Below are positions 10,059-19,945 of a stretch of 64,000 nt of DNA, piece after piece. This stretch comes from Lineus longissimus (Eukaryota > Nemertea > Pilidiophora > Heteronemertea > Lineidae). The notes beneath the pieces are model-generated. The model was not told the DNA's origin. It saw only the letters and a list, made by a program, of their open reading frames with translations, and made no database searches. Within the stretch, counting starts at the first letter, position 1; every line of letters starts with the position of its first letter. Position numbers and translations under genes: made by a program. Location of the stretch: the NCBI RefSeq assembly GCF_910592395.1, contig NC_088309.1:17612599-17676598 (forward strand), read 5' to 3'.

Positions 10059-11178
10059 GACCCAGACAAAGTCCAGTCGAACCCAGACAACATCGAACAG
10101 TCTAACCCAGACAACATCGAACAGTATCTGAGAGATTTGTACTTAAATCCTGAAAGTCCTGTGGCTTACAGTTCATTAAGTAAGATATGGAAAAAAGTAA
10201 GGGAAGATAAAAAATTGGTCAGGTACAAGGAAGTAAAAGAATTTCTAGACACACTACCAACTCACCAACTACACAAACCGGCCATTAAGAAATTTACGTT
10301 CCGAAAGACAATGGTATCGTACATCGATCAACAGTGGCAAGCAGATCTTGTGGACATGCAAAAATTTGAGAAACAAAATAAAGGCAACAGATTCATTTTG
10401 ACAGTAATTGACCTATTCAGTCGCTATGCTTGGGCTATGGCCGTTAAGAGCAAGAGAGGAGAAGAAATCAGAGATGCATTTAAAGTGATTTTCAGAGAAG
10501 CAAAACCAGAAAAGATCCAGTTTGATGACGGTACAGAATTCTACAACAAACACTTCAAGGAACTCTTAACAGAAAATGACATAGAATGGTTCTCTACAAA
10601 ATCTGATAAGAAGGCAGCAGTTGTGGAAAGATGCAACAGAACTTTAAAGGATAAAATGTGGAAGTACTTCACCGCAAAGGAAACTGACAAGTGGGTAGAT
10701 GTCCTAGATGAATTGGTGAGCGGGTACAACAACTCATTTCACTCAACAATAGGGATGAAACCAATTGACGCCAGAAAGAGGGAGAATGAAGGAACTGTCT
10801 GGTACAACCTTTACGGTCTTCACCTCAAAGAAACATTTGGTGATCCAAAATACAAGGTTGGTGACAGTGTCAGAATTTCAAAGTACAAGACTATTTTCGA
10901 CAAAGGCTACTTACCCAATTTCACTGAAGAAGTCTTTCAAATAAGACAGATCATCTTCACTCATCCTATCGTCTACAAACTTGGAATATCAAGGATATTT
11001 CTATGAGGAGGAATTAAGTTATGTTCCCAATCCTGACCAAATAGAATACAAGATCGAGAAGATAATAAGGCGCAAGACCACTAAAGGTAAAAAATACGGA
11101 TTAGTGAAATGGAAGGGTTACAGTGATAAATTCAATGAATGGTTACCAATTTCAGGAATAAAAAGCCTAAAAGACTAA
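10038..11178 (+). pseudogene. Retroviral-type integrase with C-terminal chromodomain, one frameshift
   Basis: Integrase that inserts the element into host DNA. An N-terminal zinc-finger-like helical part (to about residue 95) precedes the rve core with catalytic D103 (QADLVDM), D163 (FDDGTEF) and E197 (AAVVERCN), all present. An SH3-like GDSVRISKYK region follows. At about 10979 a one-base shift moves the frame to 10981-11178, which encodes a chromodomain (YEEELSYV, then YGLVKWKGYSDKFNEWLP with its aromatic cage Trp/Tyr residues). In other Polintons and Ty3/gypsy elements this domain targets chromatin. The N-terminus contains a duplicated SNPDNIEQ unit. Start in TTTAAATG. Confidence 0.9.
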
Positions 11179-11211
11179 AAAACCTTAATTTAAAAACTTT
11201 TTATCCTTTAA

Positions 11212-12093
11212 ATGGAGAGTCAAATGAAAGGACAAACAACAGTGAACTAATATGGTACTGTCAATGTTAATCAGTATCCTGTTAATTAGTATCCTGTTTA
11301 TCAGTATCCTATTAATCAGTATCCTATTAATCGGTATCAACCAGTAGTTTCAGGGCCTACATTTAAATGTGTTAAGTGCAATGCAACAAAACCTGAAAGT
11401 GAATTTGATAAGAACAGAAGAGGCAATTTACTGGATTATTGTAAATTATGTGGTTCCACATTAACCAAGAAATGTGGTAAATGTGGAGAAGTGAAATTAC
11501 TAAGTGATGGTGAATTCGGTAAAGAAGGAAAAAGACGCGAATGTAGAGCTTGTTTTAATTCATACTACAAAGGTTATCTTGATAAAAATGGTAATAGAGA
11601 CAGTCATAAAGTCAGAGTTGATCTAAACAAAATAGCCAAAGGTGAGTGCCCTGATAACTCGAAATTACATCTAGGTTGTTCCAATGAGTTCTTCATGGAT
11701 TGGTTAGACTACCAAAGGGGTCTATCTGCAATAGGACAAAGTCCCGAGAACAAAGTTAGAATAGGACAAAGTCCCGAGAACAAAGTTCGAATAGTAGATG
11801 AGGAGTTGGATCATGTTTTACCAATCAAGGAATTCAAAGATCGCCCAGAACTGTGTTACTCTTGGTTTAACATTCGACCAATGTCTAAAACACAAAACAG
11901 GCAGAAGAGTTCAACAGTCGACTGGAGTATTTTCAAAGAGCAATTGGACCGCTCATTTAACTTTATGGCCAATAAGCGTAATGAAAACTGGTTTGACTAT
12001 CGAGACGAAAACGTTATAAACGAGTGGGAAAGGATAACAAACAAGTATGTTTGGGGTAACCCCGAGTTTAACAATATGCTTCTACTTAATTAA
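11212..12093 (+). pseudogene. HNH endonuclease-like protein with zinc-binding N-terminus, two stop codons
   Basis: One frame runs from ATG 11212 (TTTAAATGG) to 12093 but is interrupted by TAA at 11248-11250 and TAG at 11287-11289; each would be a Gln codon with a single T-to-C change. After a Gln/Asn/Tyr/Pro repeat region it has paired CxxC motifs (CVKC, CKLC, CGKC, CRAC), as in the zinc fingers that precede phage and Polinton HNH nucleases. An HNH core follows near residue 198 (ELDHVLPIKEF, then NIRPMSKTQN). A 30-bp unit encoding IGQSPENKVR is tandemly duplicated just before the HNH core. Such nucleases may act in packaging or mobility. The longest uninterrupted part runs from about 11290. 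Confidence 0.65.
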
Positions 12094-12100
12094 TTTTTAA

Positions 12101-12120
12101 GACATTTTCAGACATTTTCA
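12101..12120 (+). repeat. GACATTTTCA direct repeat
   Basis: Two tandem copies of GACATTTTCA follow the HNH gene. They are the reverse complement of the TGAAAATGTC units at 13217-13284, so the two genes between are bracketed by opposed copies of one decamer. Confidence 0.75.
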
Positions 12121-12139
12121 GGTATCTTCCTCTGAATAA

Positions 12140-12443
12140 ATGAATAGAACTTGGGGTTACACAAAACGACCACGTAATTGGAAAGAAAGATTAGAACGAT
12201 TTCACAGAGAATTAGTAGAAGTAGAGTCAATTAGCAGAAGTAGAGTCAAAGTTGGAGCCTTAGCCCGAAAAACCTTTAAACCCTGTTGGGTCTGCTATGG
12301 TCGAAAAACCTGCTGGGTCAGAAAAACCTGCTATGGTCAAAAAACCTTTAAAATTTAATGTACTTCAAAAACCTGTAGTGTCTGCAAGATCAACACTAAA
12401 CACTAGAAATGTCAGAACAACTGATTCTAGTTATTCCCACTAA
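12140..12443 (+). pseudogene. Small basic Polinton protein, one frameshift
   Basis: Starts in AATAAATG. The first ~40 codons are rich in Arg/Trp/Lys (NRTWGYTKRPRNWKERLERF). Near 12262 the frame must shift by one base, after which Pro/Lys-rich repeats (EKPAGSEKPAMVKKP) lead to a Ser/Thr-rich end and a stop at 12441-12443, giving about 100 codons. Without the shift the ORF stops at 12358 with a repeat-derived Cys/Trp-rich tail. It contains a duplicated GTAGAAGTAGAGTC unit. Adenovirus-core-like basic proteins would look similar, but I cannot support a function. Confidence 0.45.
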
Positions 12444-12447
12444 TTAA

Positions 12448-13125
12448 ATGGATGGAGACAACAAGGTTTATCCAGATTTAAGTAATTTAAACTCTGAAAT
12501 TCATTTAAACTCTGAAAGTCATTTAAACTATGAAAGGTCTGAAAAGCACACAGAAAGTAACCCTCAGGCTTTCAGACTACAACAAATATGTGAGGTTAAG
12601 AGTTTCTTAGAAAGCGAGATTGAATTTAGAAGAAAGATATTTTCAAAGTACAAAAAAGCATTTAGCGTAATTACTGGCATTAGTCATAGTCTTAATTTTG
12701 TAAGCGTTGCGGCTGGCTCAGTTGGTGTGTCTGCACTGGCTGGTGTCATCACAGCACCGATAGGTTTTGCACTTGGTGGAGTGACCATTGGTAGCGCCAT
12801 TATCTCCTCAGCCCTAAGTTGGAAGAAAAAAGATATCCTGAAGAAAATTGAAAAACATGAGAAGATTGGAATGTTGGCAATTTCAAAACTTAACTCCATC
12901 AATGATCTGGTAAGTAAGGCCATGAGTGATTTGCACATTTCAACAGATGAGTTTACCTTGATTCTCAAAGAAAAGGAAAAATACATTGCCATGAAAAATG
13001 CTATCAGAAAAAAACAGAGGGAGGCAAGTTCAGATGTTGATGTGGAATCTTTAAAGAAGACTTTTTTAGAAGAAGGAAAAAAACTGGCACAAACAGAGAT
13101 GATAGAGAAACTGAAGTCACAGTAA
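12448..13125 (+). CDS. Conserved Polinton protein with hydrophobic hairpin
   Basis: 225 residues. The N-terminus carries a repeat (SEIHLNSESHLN). A helix (EVKSFLESEIEFRRKIFSKYKK, about 50-71) leads into a Gly/Ala/Val-rich hydrophobic hairpin at about 80-125, then a charged region with KIEKHEKIGMLAISKLNSI and VSKAMSD. From memory, this KYK...hairpin...KHEKI...LVSKA pattern is widespread in Polinton-type elements of corals, molluscs and other animals, with no known role; membrane insertion or pore formation is inference. Start in AATTAAATGG directly after the previous stop. Intact. Confidence 0.7.
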   Translation: MDGDNKVYPDLSNLNSEIHLNSESHLNYERSEKHTESNPQAFRLQQICEVKSFLESEIEFRRKIFSKYKKAFSVITGISHSLNFVSVAAGSVGVSALAGVITAPIGFALGGVTIGSAIISSALSWKKKDILKKIEKHEKIGMLAISKLNSINDLVSKAMSDLHISTDEFTLILKEKEKYIAMKNAIRKKQREASSDVDVESLKKTFLEEGKKLAQTEMIEKLKSQ

Positions 13126-13316
13126 TTAATAACCATTATCACTATTATCCTCAACCATTATCGGTACCACCATTACTGGTACCACCGTTATCGCCATCAG
13201 CACCACCGATGTATGTTGAAAATGTCTGAAAGTGTCTGAAAATGTCTGAAAGTGTCTGAAAATGTCTGAAAATGCCTGAAAATGTAATTTAATAATTTTT
13301 GTTATCCTAAATAGAA
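13126..13316. repeat. Intergenic simple repeats before the polymerase gene
   Basis: 13130-13205 is a run of ATTATC/ACCACC-type words. 13217-13284 is a tandem array of about seven TGTCTGAAAA/G decamers. No ORF of note. The AAATAGAAATG start of the polymerase follows. Confidence 0.8.
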
Positions 13317-16300
13317 ATGGTTGATAAAAATGAGAAAATACATTGTTCAACATGTAACAAGGAGATATCATACAGCAATCTTTCAGCACATAGGAAAACC
13401 AAAGAGCATCAAATGAAGTTATCAAGCCAGTCAGACTCGCGTTCACTGCGTTTACCTAACCCTATTCTACTACAAGATACCAAGAAACTTGAACTACAGG
13501 ATAAAGTCCGATTCGAGGCTAAGGAATTGGAGAGCATAAAGAATGTGAAGGATATCGAAGTGGTAAAAGAATTTGGTAAACCAGTTGTTACCATTCGTTT
13601 AAAAATAAGCAAACCGGCAAACACGTTTTCGAGGACAGAGGTAAACTGGAAGAAATTCTCTTCAAGCTAACTGATTACCATCATAAAATAAGTATTTCAG
13701 TTAAAGCTGAATTTGACAGATCTGGCGAAAAGGCTATCTATCCTATTCAATCTCCAATGGAAAGCATAATTTCAAGAAACCAGGCAATTAATGCCCTAAA
13801 CAGTCAATTGAACAACATAAAGGCCGAGATTGAGGAACGATACTTCGAAGGAAGCGGCCTGAGTTTAAATGAAATCAAGTCGTGCGATCTTACAATATGT
13901 TCCTACAAGAAATGTAAAGGCGGTCACTACACTAGTTTACCATTCCGAACTAAAGCTGTCATTAATGTGAAATCAAATGATGAGAAATGTTTTCTATGGA
14001 GTCTTTTGGCTGCCAAATACCACGACAGCATTTCGTGTGAGAGGCAAAAAGGCTTTAATGCAACAGAAATTAACCCCTACAAGATGTATGAAAATGAGAT
14101 TAAGATCAAATCATTTCCTGTTTGCGTTCAAAAGGATATCCCTAAGATCGAACAAGACAATGGTATCAAGATTAATGTGTTCAAGTTAGAGAACGAATGG
14201 GCTAAAAGCATTTATGCCGCAAAGCTGGAACCACTCTACCTCTCTAAGAACCACGATGATGATGATGTTATCGATCTGTTGTATTTCAAGGATCATTTCA
14301 TGTACATAAGAGACATAAATCTATTCTTCAAGACTGATATGAATAGTGTGTTCATTTGTAGGAGATGCATGAATTACTTTTACAAGAAATCTACACTAGA
14401 AAGACATAAATTGAAATGTGGAAAACACGATTACTGTAAGATCAGTCTGCCTCAACCGAATAGTAAATGGTCACAACTTAAGTTTGAAAAGCACTCATTC
14501 AAGAACAGAGTTCCATTTGTAATCTATGCTGATTTCGAAGCGATAAGCACAACAGTCAATGATAACACAACTCAGACAGATACCACTGTTACCACTGTTA
14601 CCACTAAAAAACTATTCAAACAGATTGCGTCAGCAGTTGGAGTTTACGTTCACTCTGACTATCCACAAATCTACGCCAGTGGGTATCTCTGTCGCAGAGG
14701 TGCTGATGTAGTTGACGTTTTCTGTAACCGGTTACTCAGAATGGAAGAGACATTCTCAACTCTACTGAAATGCAACATTCCTCTCATCATGACAGACGAA
14801 GATTTGGTGAGATACTCACAAGAAACAAACTGTTACTACTGCAATAAAGTTTTAGGTGATTTAGGTGATTTAAATGATGACAGAGTTCAAGATCACAATC
14901 ACTACAATGGAGAATACAGAGGTGCTGCTCACAAAGCTTGCAACTTGAACGAGAAGAAAGCCATGTTCGTTCCAGTGTTTTTTCACAATCTCAGTAATTA
15001 CGATGCTCACCTCTTCATAAGAGAATTGATGTCTAGGTCACAAAAGAAACTGAAGTTTCTTGCTAAAAACGCAGAAGAGTACATTTCATTTGAGTTAGGT
15101 TGTTTAAAATTTTTAGACTCTTACAGATTGTTACAGTCTGGATTGGACAACATCACCAAATCTATGGAAGATGATGACTTTAAGATAACAAGACAGTCTT
15201 ATCCAAATCCTGACGATTTTAAACTATTGAGGAAGAAAGGATCAGTGCCTTATTCATTTTACACATCACATGAAAGTTACAGTGTTACTCACTTAGAGAA
15301 GTCCATGTTCTTTGATGAATTGAAGAATGAAATGGCGGATGATTCAGTTTACCTGAAATCCAAAGACATATGGGATCATTTCAAGATCAGAAATCATGGA
15401 GAGTTCATCGACCTGTACCTCAAAACAGATGTTCTTTTGTTAGCTGATTTATTCGAGAAATTCAGGGACGTTAATTTAAACAATTTCCAGATCGATCCTT
15501 GTCACTGCTATTCAGCACCTGGCTTGACCTCGTTAGCCGGATTGAAACACACAGACATAAATCTCGAACTTCTTACCGATACCGATATCCTACTTACTTT
15601 CGAGAAAGCAATTCGAGGTGGAATTTCGGGTGTTATGGGAACAAGACATGTCAAGGCCGATGAGAGTCATAAGCTCCTGTACATAGACGCAAATAATCTC
15701 TATGGCTGGGCTATGATGGAAAGTCAGCCTTACGGCAGTTTTCAAATGTTTGACGATACCATGATCAAAGCAAACATAACTTATCAGGATATCATGTCAA
15801 TTCCTAAAGACAGTGAAGTAGGATATCTTTTCGAAGTAGATTTAGGTTATCCAGAGGAAATCAAGTTCAAGTCAAAAAACTTTCCATTCTGTCCAGAATC
15901 GCTTTTCATAGACGACGACGAATTAAGTCCTTACCAGAAAGAATTACTTGGTGACGAGAAGAGGTCAAAGGTAGAAAAATTGATCCTCACACAGAAGGAC
16001 AAGACCAACTACATCGTGCATTACAGACTTTTACAGTTTTACTTAAATCAAGGAATGATACTGAAAAAGGTCCATTCTTTCATTAGTTTTAAACAATCAA
16101 AGTGGTTGAAATCATACATCGACTTCAACACTAAAAAGAGGATGGCTTCTACTACTGATTTCGAGAAAGATTACTTCAAATTAATGAACAATGCTTTCTA
16201 CGGAAAGACATGTGAAAACGTAAGGAACAGGGTAGAAATTGAACTGGTGACAGATGGGGAAAGTGCCAAGAACTTCATGGCAAGTCCCAGGTTTTCATCG

Positions 16301-17011
16301 ATTAACATCTTTGACGAAAGTAGCGCGGCAATTTGCATGAGGAAAACATCAATAAAGTTTAACAAACCAATCTACATAGGAGCTGCAGTACTGGAGTTGT
16401 CCAAGCTGCTGATGTATGAATTCTACTACAACATACTTCAACCTCACTTTGGTGAGAAAAACCTAGAACTTCTTTATTTGGACACGGATTCTTTCGTTTT
16501 AAAGATCAAAACAGATGATTTAACATCAGACCTCAAAGGATTAAAGGATCACTTCGACTTCAGTAATTACCCAAAGGATAATCCTCTTTACGACACTAGC
16601 AAGAAGAAAGTTCCAGGCCACTTTAAGGATGAGCTGGGAGGAGACGAAATGATAGAATTTATTGCCTTAAGGAGTAAGATGTATGCATACAGAACCAAGA
16701 CTATGTCTGGAGAGCAAGGCTCGACTAAAAATCCAGAAACAAAGAAATTGAAGGGAATCGCTAAGAATGTAGTGAATAAGTCTATTACATTTGTTGACTA
16801 CGTTGATTGTCTTGAAAACACTAAGACTTTTAATCACAAAATGCGTCATCTGAGGTCAGAAAAGCATCAAATGTATCTGGAAGAGATTGACAAGAAAAGC
16901 TTAAGTCCTTTCGATGATAAGCATTTCATCTTAGAGGATGGCATCTCTACATTGCCTTTCGGTATTTACTATGAAAAATACATTGATTACAGTGATTTAA
17001 TGAATGTTTAA
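13317..17011 (+). pseudogene. Protein-primed type DNA polymerase B (pPolB), one frameshift near the N-terminus
   Basis: Family B DNA polymerase that replicates the element. The main frame from Met 13757 (1084 residues) has exonuclease motif I IYADFEAI (~255-262), a polymerase motif A IDANNLYGWAM (~640), motif B KLMNNAFYGK (~807-816) and motif C YLDTDSFV (~907-914), all intact. In the exonuclease region CYYCNKVL...VQDHNHYNGEYRG resembles the HNH-like zinc insert typical of Polinton polymerases. A Cys/His finger (CRRCMNYFYKKSTLERHKLKC) precedes it. The same protein very likely begins at 13317 (AAATAGAAATG) with a C2H2-type finger (CSTCNKEI...HRKTKEH): the polymerase frame is open from about 13618, where one extra or missing base in a T run separates the frames. 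The last codons and stop are tandemly triplicated (16997-17046). Confidence 0.93.
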
Positions 17012-17088
17012 TCTTAATGAATGTTTAACCTTAATGAATGTTTAACTAATTAAATCACTTTAATTAAATCATTTTAATTAAATAGAAA

Positions 17089-17818
17089 TGGACTTCATAA
17101 TTTTTGATAATGAATATTTGAGCTTAACTTAACAGACCCATTGAACATAAAATCGATCACTTTAAAATCAATTTCATTCTTTAACTCTTGGTACACTGGT
17201 GATTTTCTAACTGGGTTAGATAACATATTAATGAATATTTACTTCAAAACTAAAACCATAAATACTTCCAAGATAATTCATGATAGACATTACAGTTTAG
17301 CAGACTTCTGTAGTTACATTCAAAGAATATTTCTAAAGAGAGGAATCAATCATGTTAATTTCTACTGCGACAAAAGCAATTACCTAATAATTGAACTAAC
17401 AGAAGATAAGGTATTCAGATTAAGTGAAGTAGATGAAGAGTCCCAAATGTATTATCGAGTGTGGGATAAAAACTTAGGTTTCAAACAAACAAAATTTGAA
17501 CAAAAAGGAAAATACTACTCCACCAAGCCACTTAACTTTTACAGAACAGAACTATTTTTAAGATCAAATTTGGTTGACAAAGCTAAGACCCTCTACAACA
17601 ATAAACCTTCTGACATTTTATGTATCGTTCCTGTTGAAGATGGTGATCAGATACAATACCAGAGATATGAACTCAATTGCAAGAAAATAGTTAACAAAAA
17701 ATGTACAAATCAAGTCAACTTTGAAATCACGGATGAGAATGGTAAAATAGTTAATTTCAGAGGTAGCTCAGTTACTTTAAATTTTTCACTTGAAACTAAG
17801 AATAGTGTGTTTGAATGA
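17089..17818 (+). pseudogene. Penton-like minor capsid protein 2, one frameshift
   Basis: A second single-jelly-roll type protein. The clear frame is 17114-17818 without an early ATG. ATG 17089 (AAATAGAAATG) begins a short in-phase-looking N-terminus that needs a one-base shift near 17115 to join it, giving about 240 residues. It shares the KPSDIL loop and the FEITDENGKIVNFRG closing strand with the penton-like protein at 8109, so the two are paralogues. Two distinct penton-like proteins may form different vertices or a penton plus a spike base. Its stop lies 2 bp from the stop of the leftward gene at 17821. Confidence 0.6.
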
Positions 17819-17820
17819 TT

Positions 17821-18338
17821 CTACTCCATTAAACTAAGATTACATGTTTTAGGAGTTGTGTAACACCCTTCTGGTTTAATACCCTTTAATTTACTACCTT
17901 CTTGTTTACTACCTTCTGGTTTACTACCTACTCGTACTTTCTTGTTAGTTTTAATCTTAGGATAGCAGTAAATGATGACTGCAAAACCAAATGCAGCTAA
18001 AATGACATACAGTGTTGTACTCCTGGAACTTCCAGTATTTGTGGTAACCTCAGGCTCTGGTTGAGTTAAACTTTGTTCGGGTTCATCGTCTTCCTGGGTT
18101 CATCTTCTTTCCTGGGTTCATCATCTTTCCTGGGTTCATCATCTTTCCCAGTAAACCTCTCCTTTTTTGACTTCTTGAATTCCTGAGATCTTATACCTAA
18201 TTCTCGAGACCATGCAATTTGTTTTTCTGATCTTTCTCTCTTAATTGGCTTTTCACTGTCTGTCACTCGAGCTATGCTCTCGGTCTCTGCTCTCTGAACT
18301 TTGTCCTGATCCACTTCCATGTTCGGTTCCACTCCCAT
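17821..18338 (-). pseudogene. Polinton protein with charged repeats and membrane segment, one frameshift
   Basis: Starts at ATG 18338 (ATTAAATGGG). About 70 charged residues lead into tandem DDEPRK units. Near 18094 a one-base loss in the last unit sends the frame to an early stop at 18066. The neighbouring frame continues through a Thr/Ser stalk, a membrane segment (LYVILAAFGFAVIIYCY), a basic stretch and GSKPEGSKQEGSK repeats to a stop at 17821-17823. As one gene it would be about 172 codons, a single-pass membrane protein with repetitive arms on both sides. Its start overlaps the end of the upstream gene by 86 bp. Function unknown. Confidence 0.5.
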
Positions 18339-19092
18339 TTAATCTTATGAAATTTTCATTGCTGACACCAATCGATTCATTAGCAGATTTTGTTTCTTGA
18401 CAATGCCCTAAAGTGATCAGTGTTGATGAGGCAAGAGCAGTTAGTGCACCCATTCTCAAACTCAACCATCCAAGCCATTTGTCAAGTTCATTGGTAACGA
18501 TGTAATCATTTCTGAGGTCATGGTAAAGATCATCCTCGTCATCTATTGGTAATAACCACCTTGATAATTTAGTGTAAGCTTTAAGTACTGTCTTACCCAA
18601 AGAATCATTAAGTCTGGCAGCCATCTTTGTCTGGTAGATTCTGTGGTGTTTTAAGAGTTCCTTTTCTGTCATATTATCTAAGTCATTAAAAGTTAGTTGT
18701 TTATTAAGTAAATCCTTGCTTTTCCCAGTTGCAACTAAAATTTCTAGGTCTTGTTTAGCTTTATGGCCATTTTCAGTTAAATTAGCTTTAAAGGCCATAT
18801 ATCAAGGTTTTTTGCCATTTTCTGCTGCAAGACGATTTCAAAAGTGTACCTAACACTTTATACAATACAGAAAACCAAATGCAATTAGCTCCATCCATTT
18901 TGAAGATATAGCCAATTATGTGTTTGACAACTTGATTACCTAATCAGGCTAGCAACTGGCTTGTTAGAGCCAGGCGGCGGGTTCAGCAAAAGTTGTGATG
19001 TAGATCAGGTTATCTGTACATGTCATGCAATCATAAAAGCAGGAGGGCCTTAATTAATTATGCACACCTGGAAGTAATGTGTTTCATTCACT

Positions 19093-19398
19093 ATGGTGTA
19101 TTGTGTGGCTCCGAATTGTGTCAAGGATAGCACAAAGAACAATCGAATGACGGATGGGACCCATTTTCATGAATTTCCAAAGCCAGTTGAACGAGAGAGG
19201 AGGAAGCTGTGGATTCGGAAGTGCAAACGTTTGGAGTGTTGGAAGCCTGGGCCTTCGGCCAAACTTTGCAGTGATCACTTTATCGATACGGATTATCACA
19301 TGAAGCCGGATATCTGCATCCAACTGAATATTAAATGCCACTTGTTAAAAACAGCTGTTCCAACCATGTCAATTGCATTTAATGCCCGAGGCTGCTGA
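19093..19398 (+). CDS. THAP-domain protein (transposon-encoded fragment)
   Basis: A 101-residue ORF that is essentially one THAP zinc finger, a C2CH DNA-binding fold. It has Cys4 and Cys9 (YCVAPNCVKD), the HEFPKP and KLWIRKCKR segments, Cys/His of CSDHF, and an AVPT box at the domain end. All zinc ligands are present. The ORF then runs into a short unrelated tail and stop; in a full element the domain would be the N-terminus of a transposase. It lies inside the TTAA-flanked transposon, 300 bp from its left end, so it belongs to that element rather than to the Polinton. Confidence 0.85.
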   Translation: MVYCVAPNCVKDSTKNNRMTDGTHFHEFPKPVERERRKLWIRKCKRLECWKPGPSAKLCSDHFIDTDYHMKPDICIQLNIKCHLLKTAVPTMSIAFNARGC

Positions 19399-19792
19399 GG
19401 TCGGTTGTTATACATAATGTGTAGGCCCTATTGGGGCCTGTGATACCGCATAGTGTCTTCTTGTGTTCCAGCCATAGCAAGGTGACAGCAACACAGGTCA
19501 GTGTCAGTGACAGCCACTGTCAATGACAGATTATTGTCATCTGACATCTAGGCCTATCTAACGTTGCACGGCATTATATCGTCACGTCAAGATGATTGTG
19601 CATAATACCGTCACTTTTCAATAGTAGTTCAGCGTCATGACATAACTGGCGATACAACACTGACGAGGCGAAACAATATTGTGCAACATTAGTCTGTTCA
19701 AAAATCATACATGTTATGCATCTGCAACCGTCTATCAATGTCTTCTTTGCTATATCGGCAGGTCTGCCATGCAAATTGATTAACCACAAATT

Positions 19793-19945
19793 CTAATCAC
19801 TTTCGTCCGAATGATCACTCTCATTATGATCTAGTGATATTAATGGCTCAAACATGTACGGCTCAACGTTTAAATATCCTTCTGTATCGACCAAAACATC
19901 CTCAAATTCACTGCTCTCACTCTCTGAACTGTATGCGGAAGCCAT
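19793..19945 (-). CDS. Short acidic ORF (50 aa) opposite the THAP ORF
   Basis: ATG at 19945, stop at 19793-19795, on the minus strand within the TTAA-flanked transposon. The product is Ser/Glu/Asp-rich with a central NVEPYMFEPL motif. From memory, PY(M/Q)FEP occurs near the start of many invertebrate proteins that carry the P2X7-ballast-like zinc domain, but that domain is absent here and the resemblance is unverified. It is arranged tail-to-tail with the THAP ORF, as if a two-gene transposon had lost its middle. It could equally be non-coding. Confidence 0.35.
   Translation of the reverse strand: MASAYSSESESSEFEDVLVDTEGYLNVEPYMFEPLISLDHNESDHSDESD

Noticed and set aside
18780-18798. ATG at 18798 as start of a separate gene
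   Set aside because: It lies in the terminal repeat of the inserted transposon; the true frame continues from 20182.
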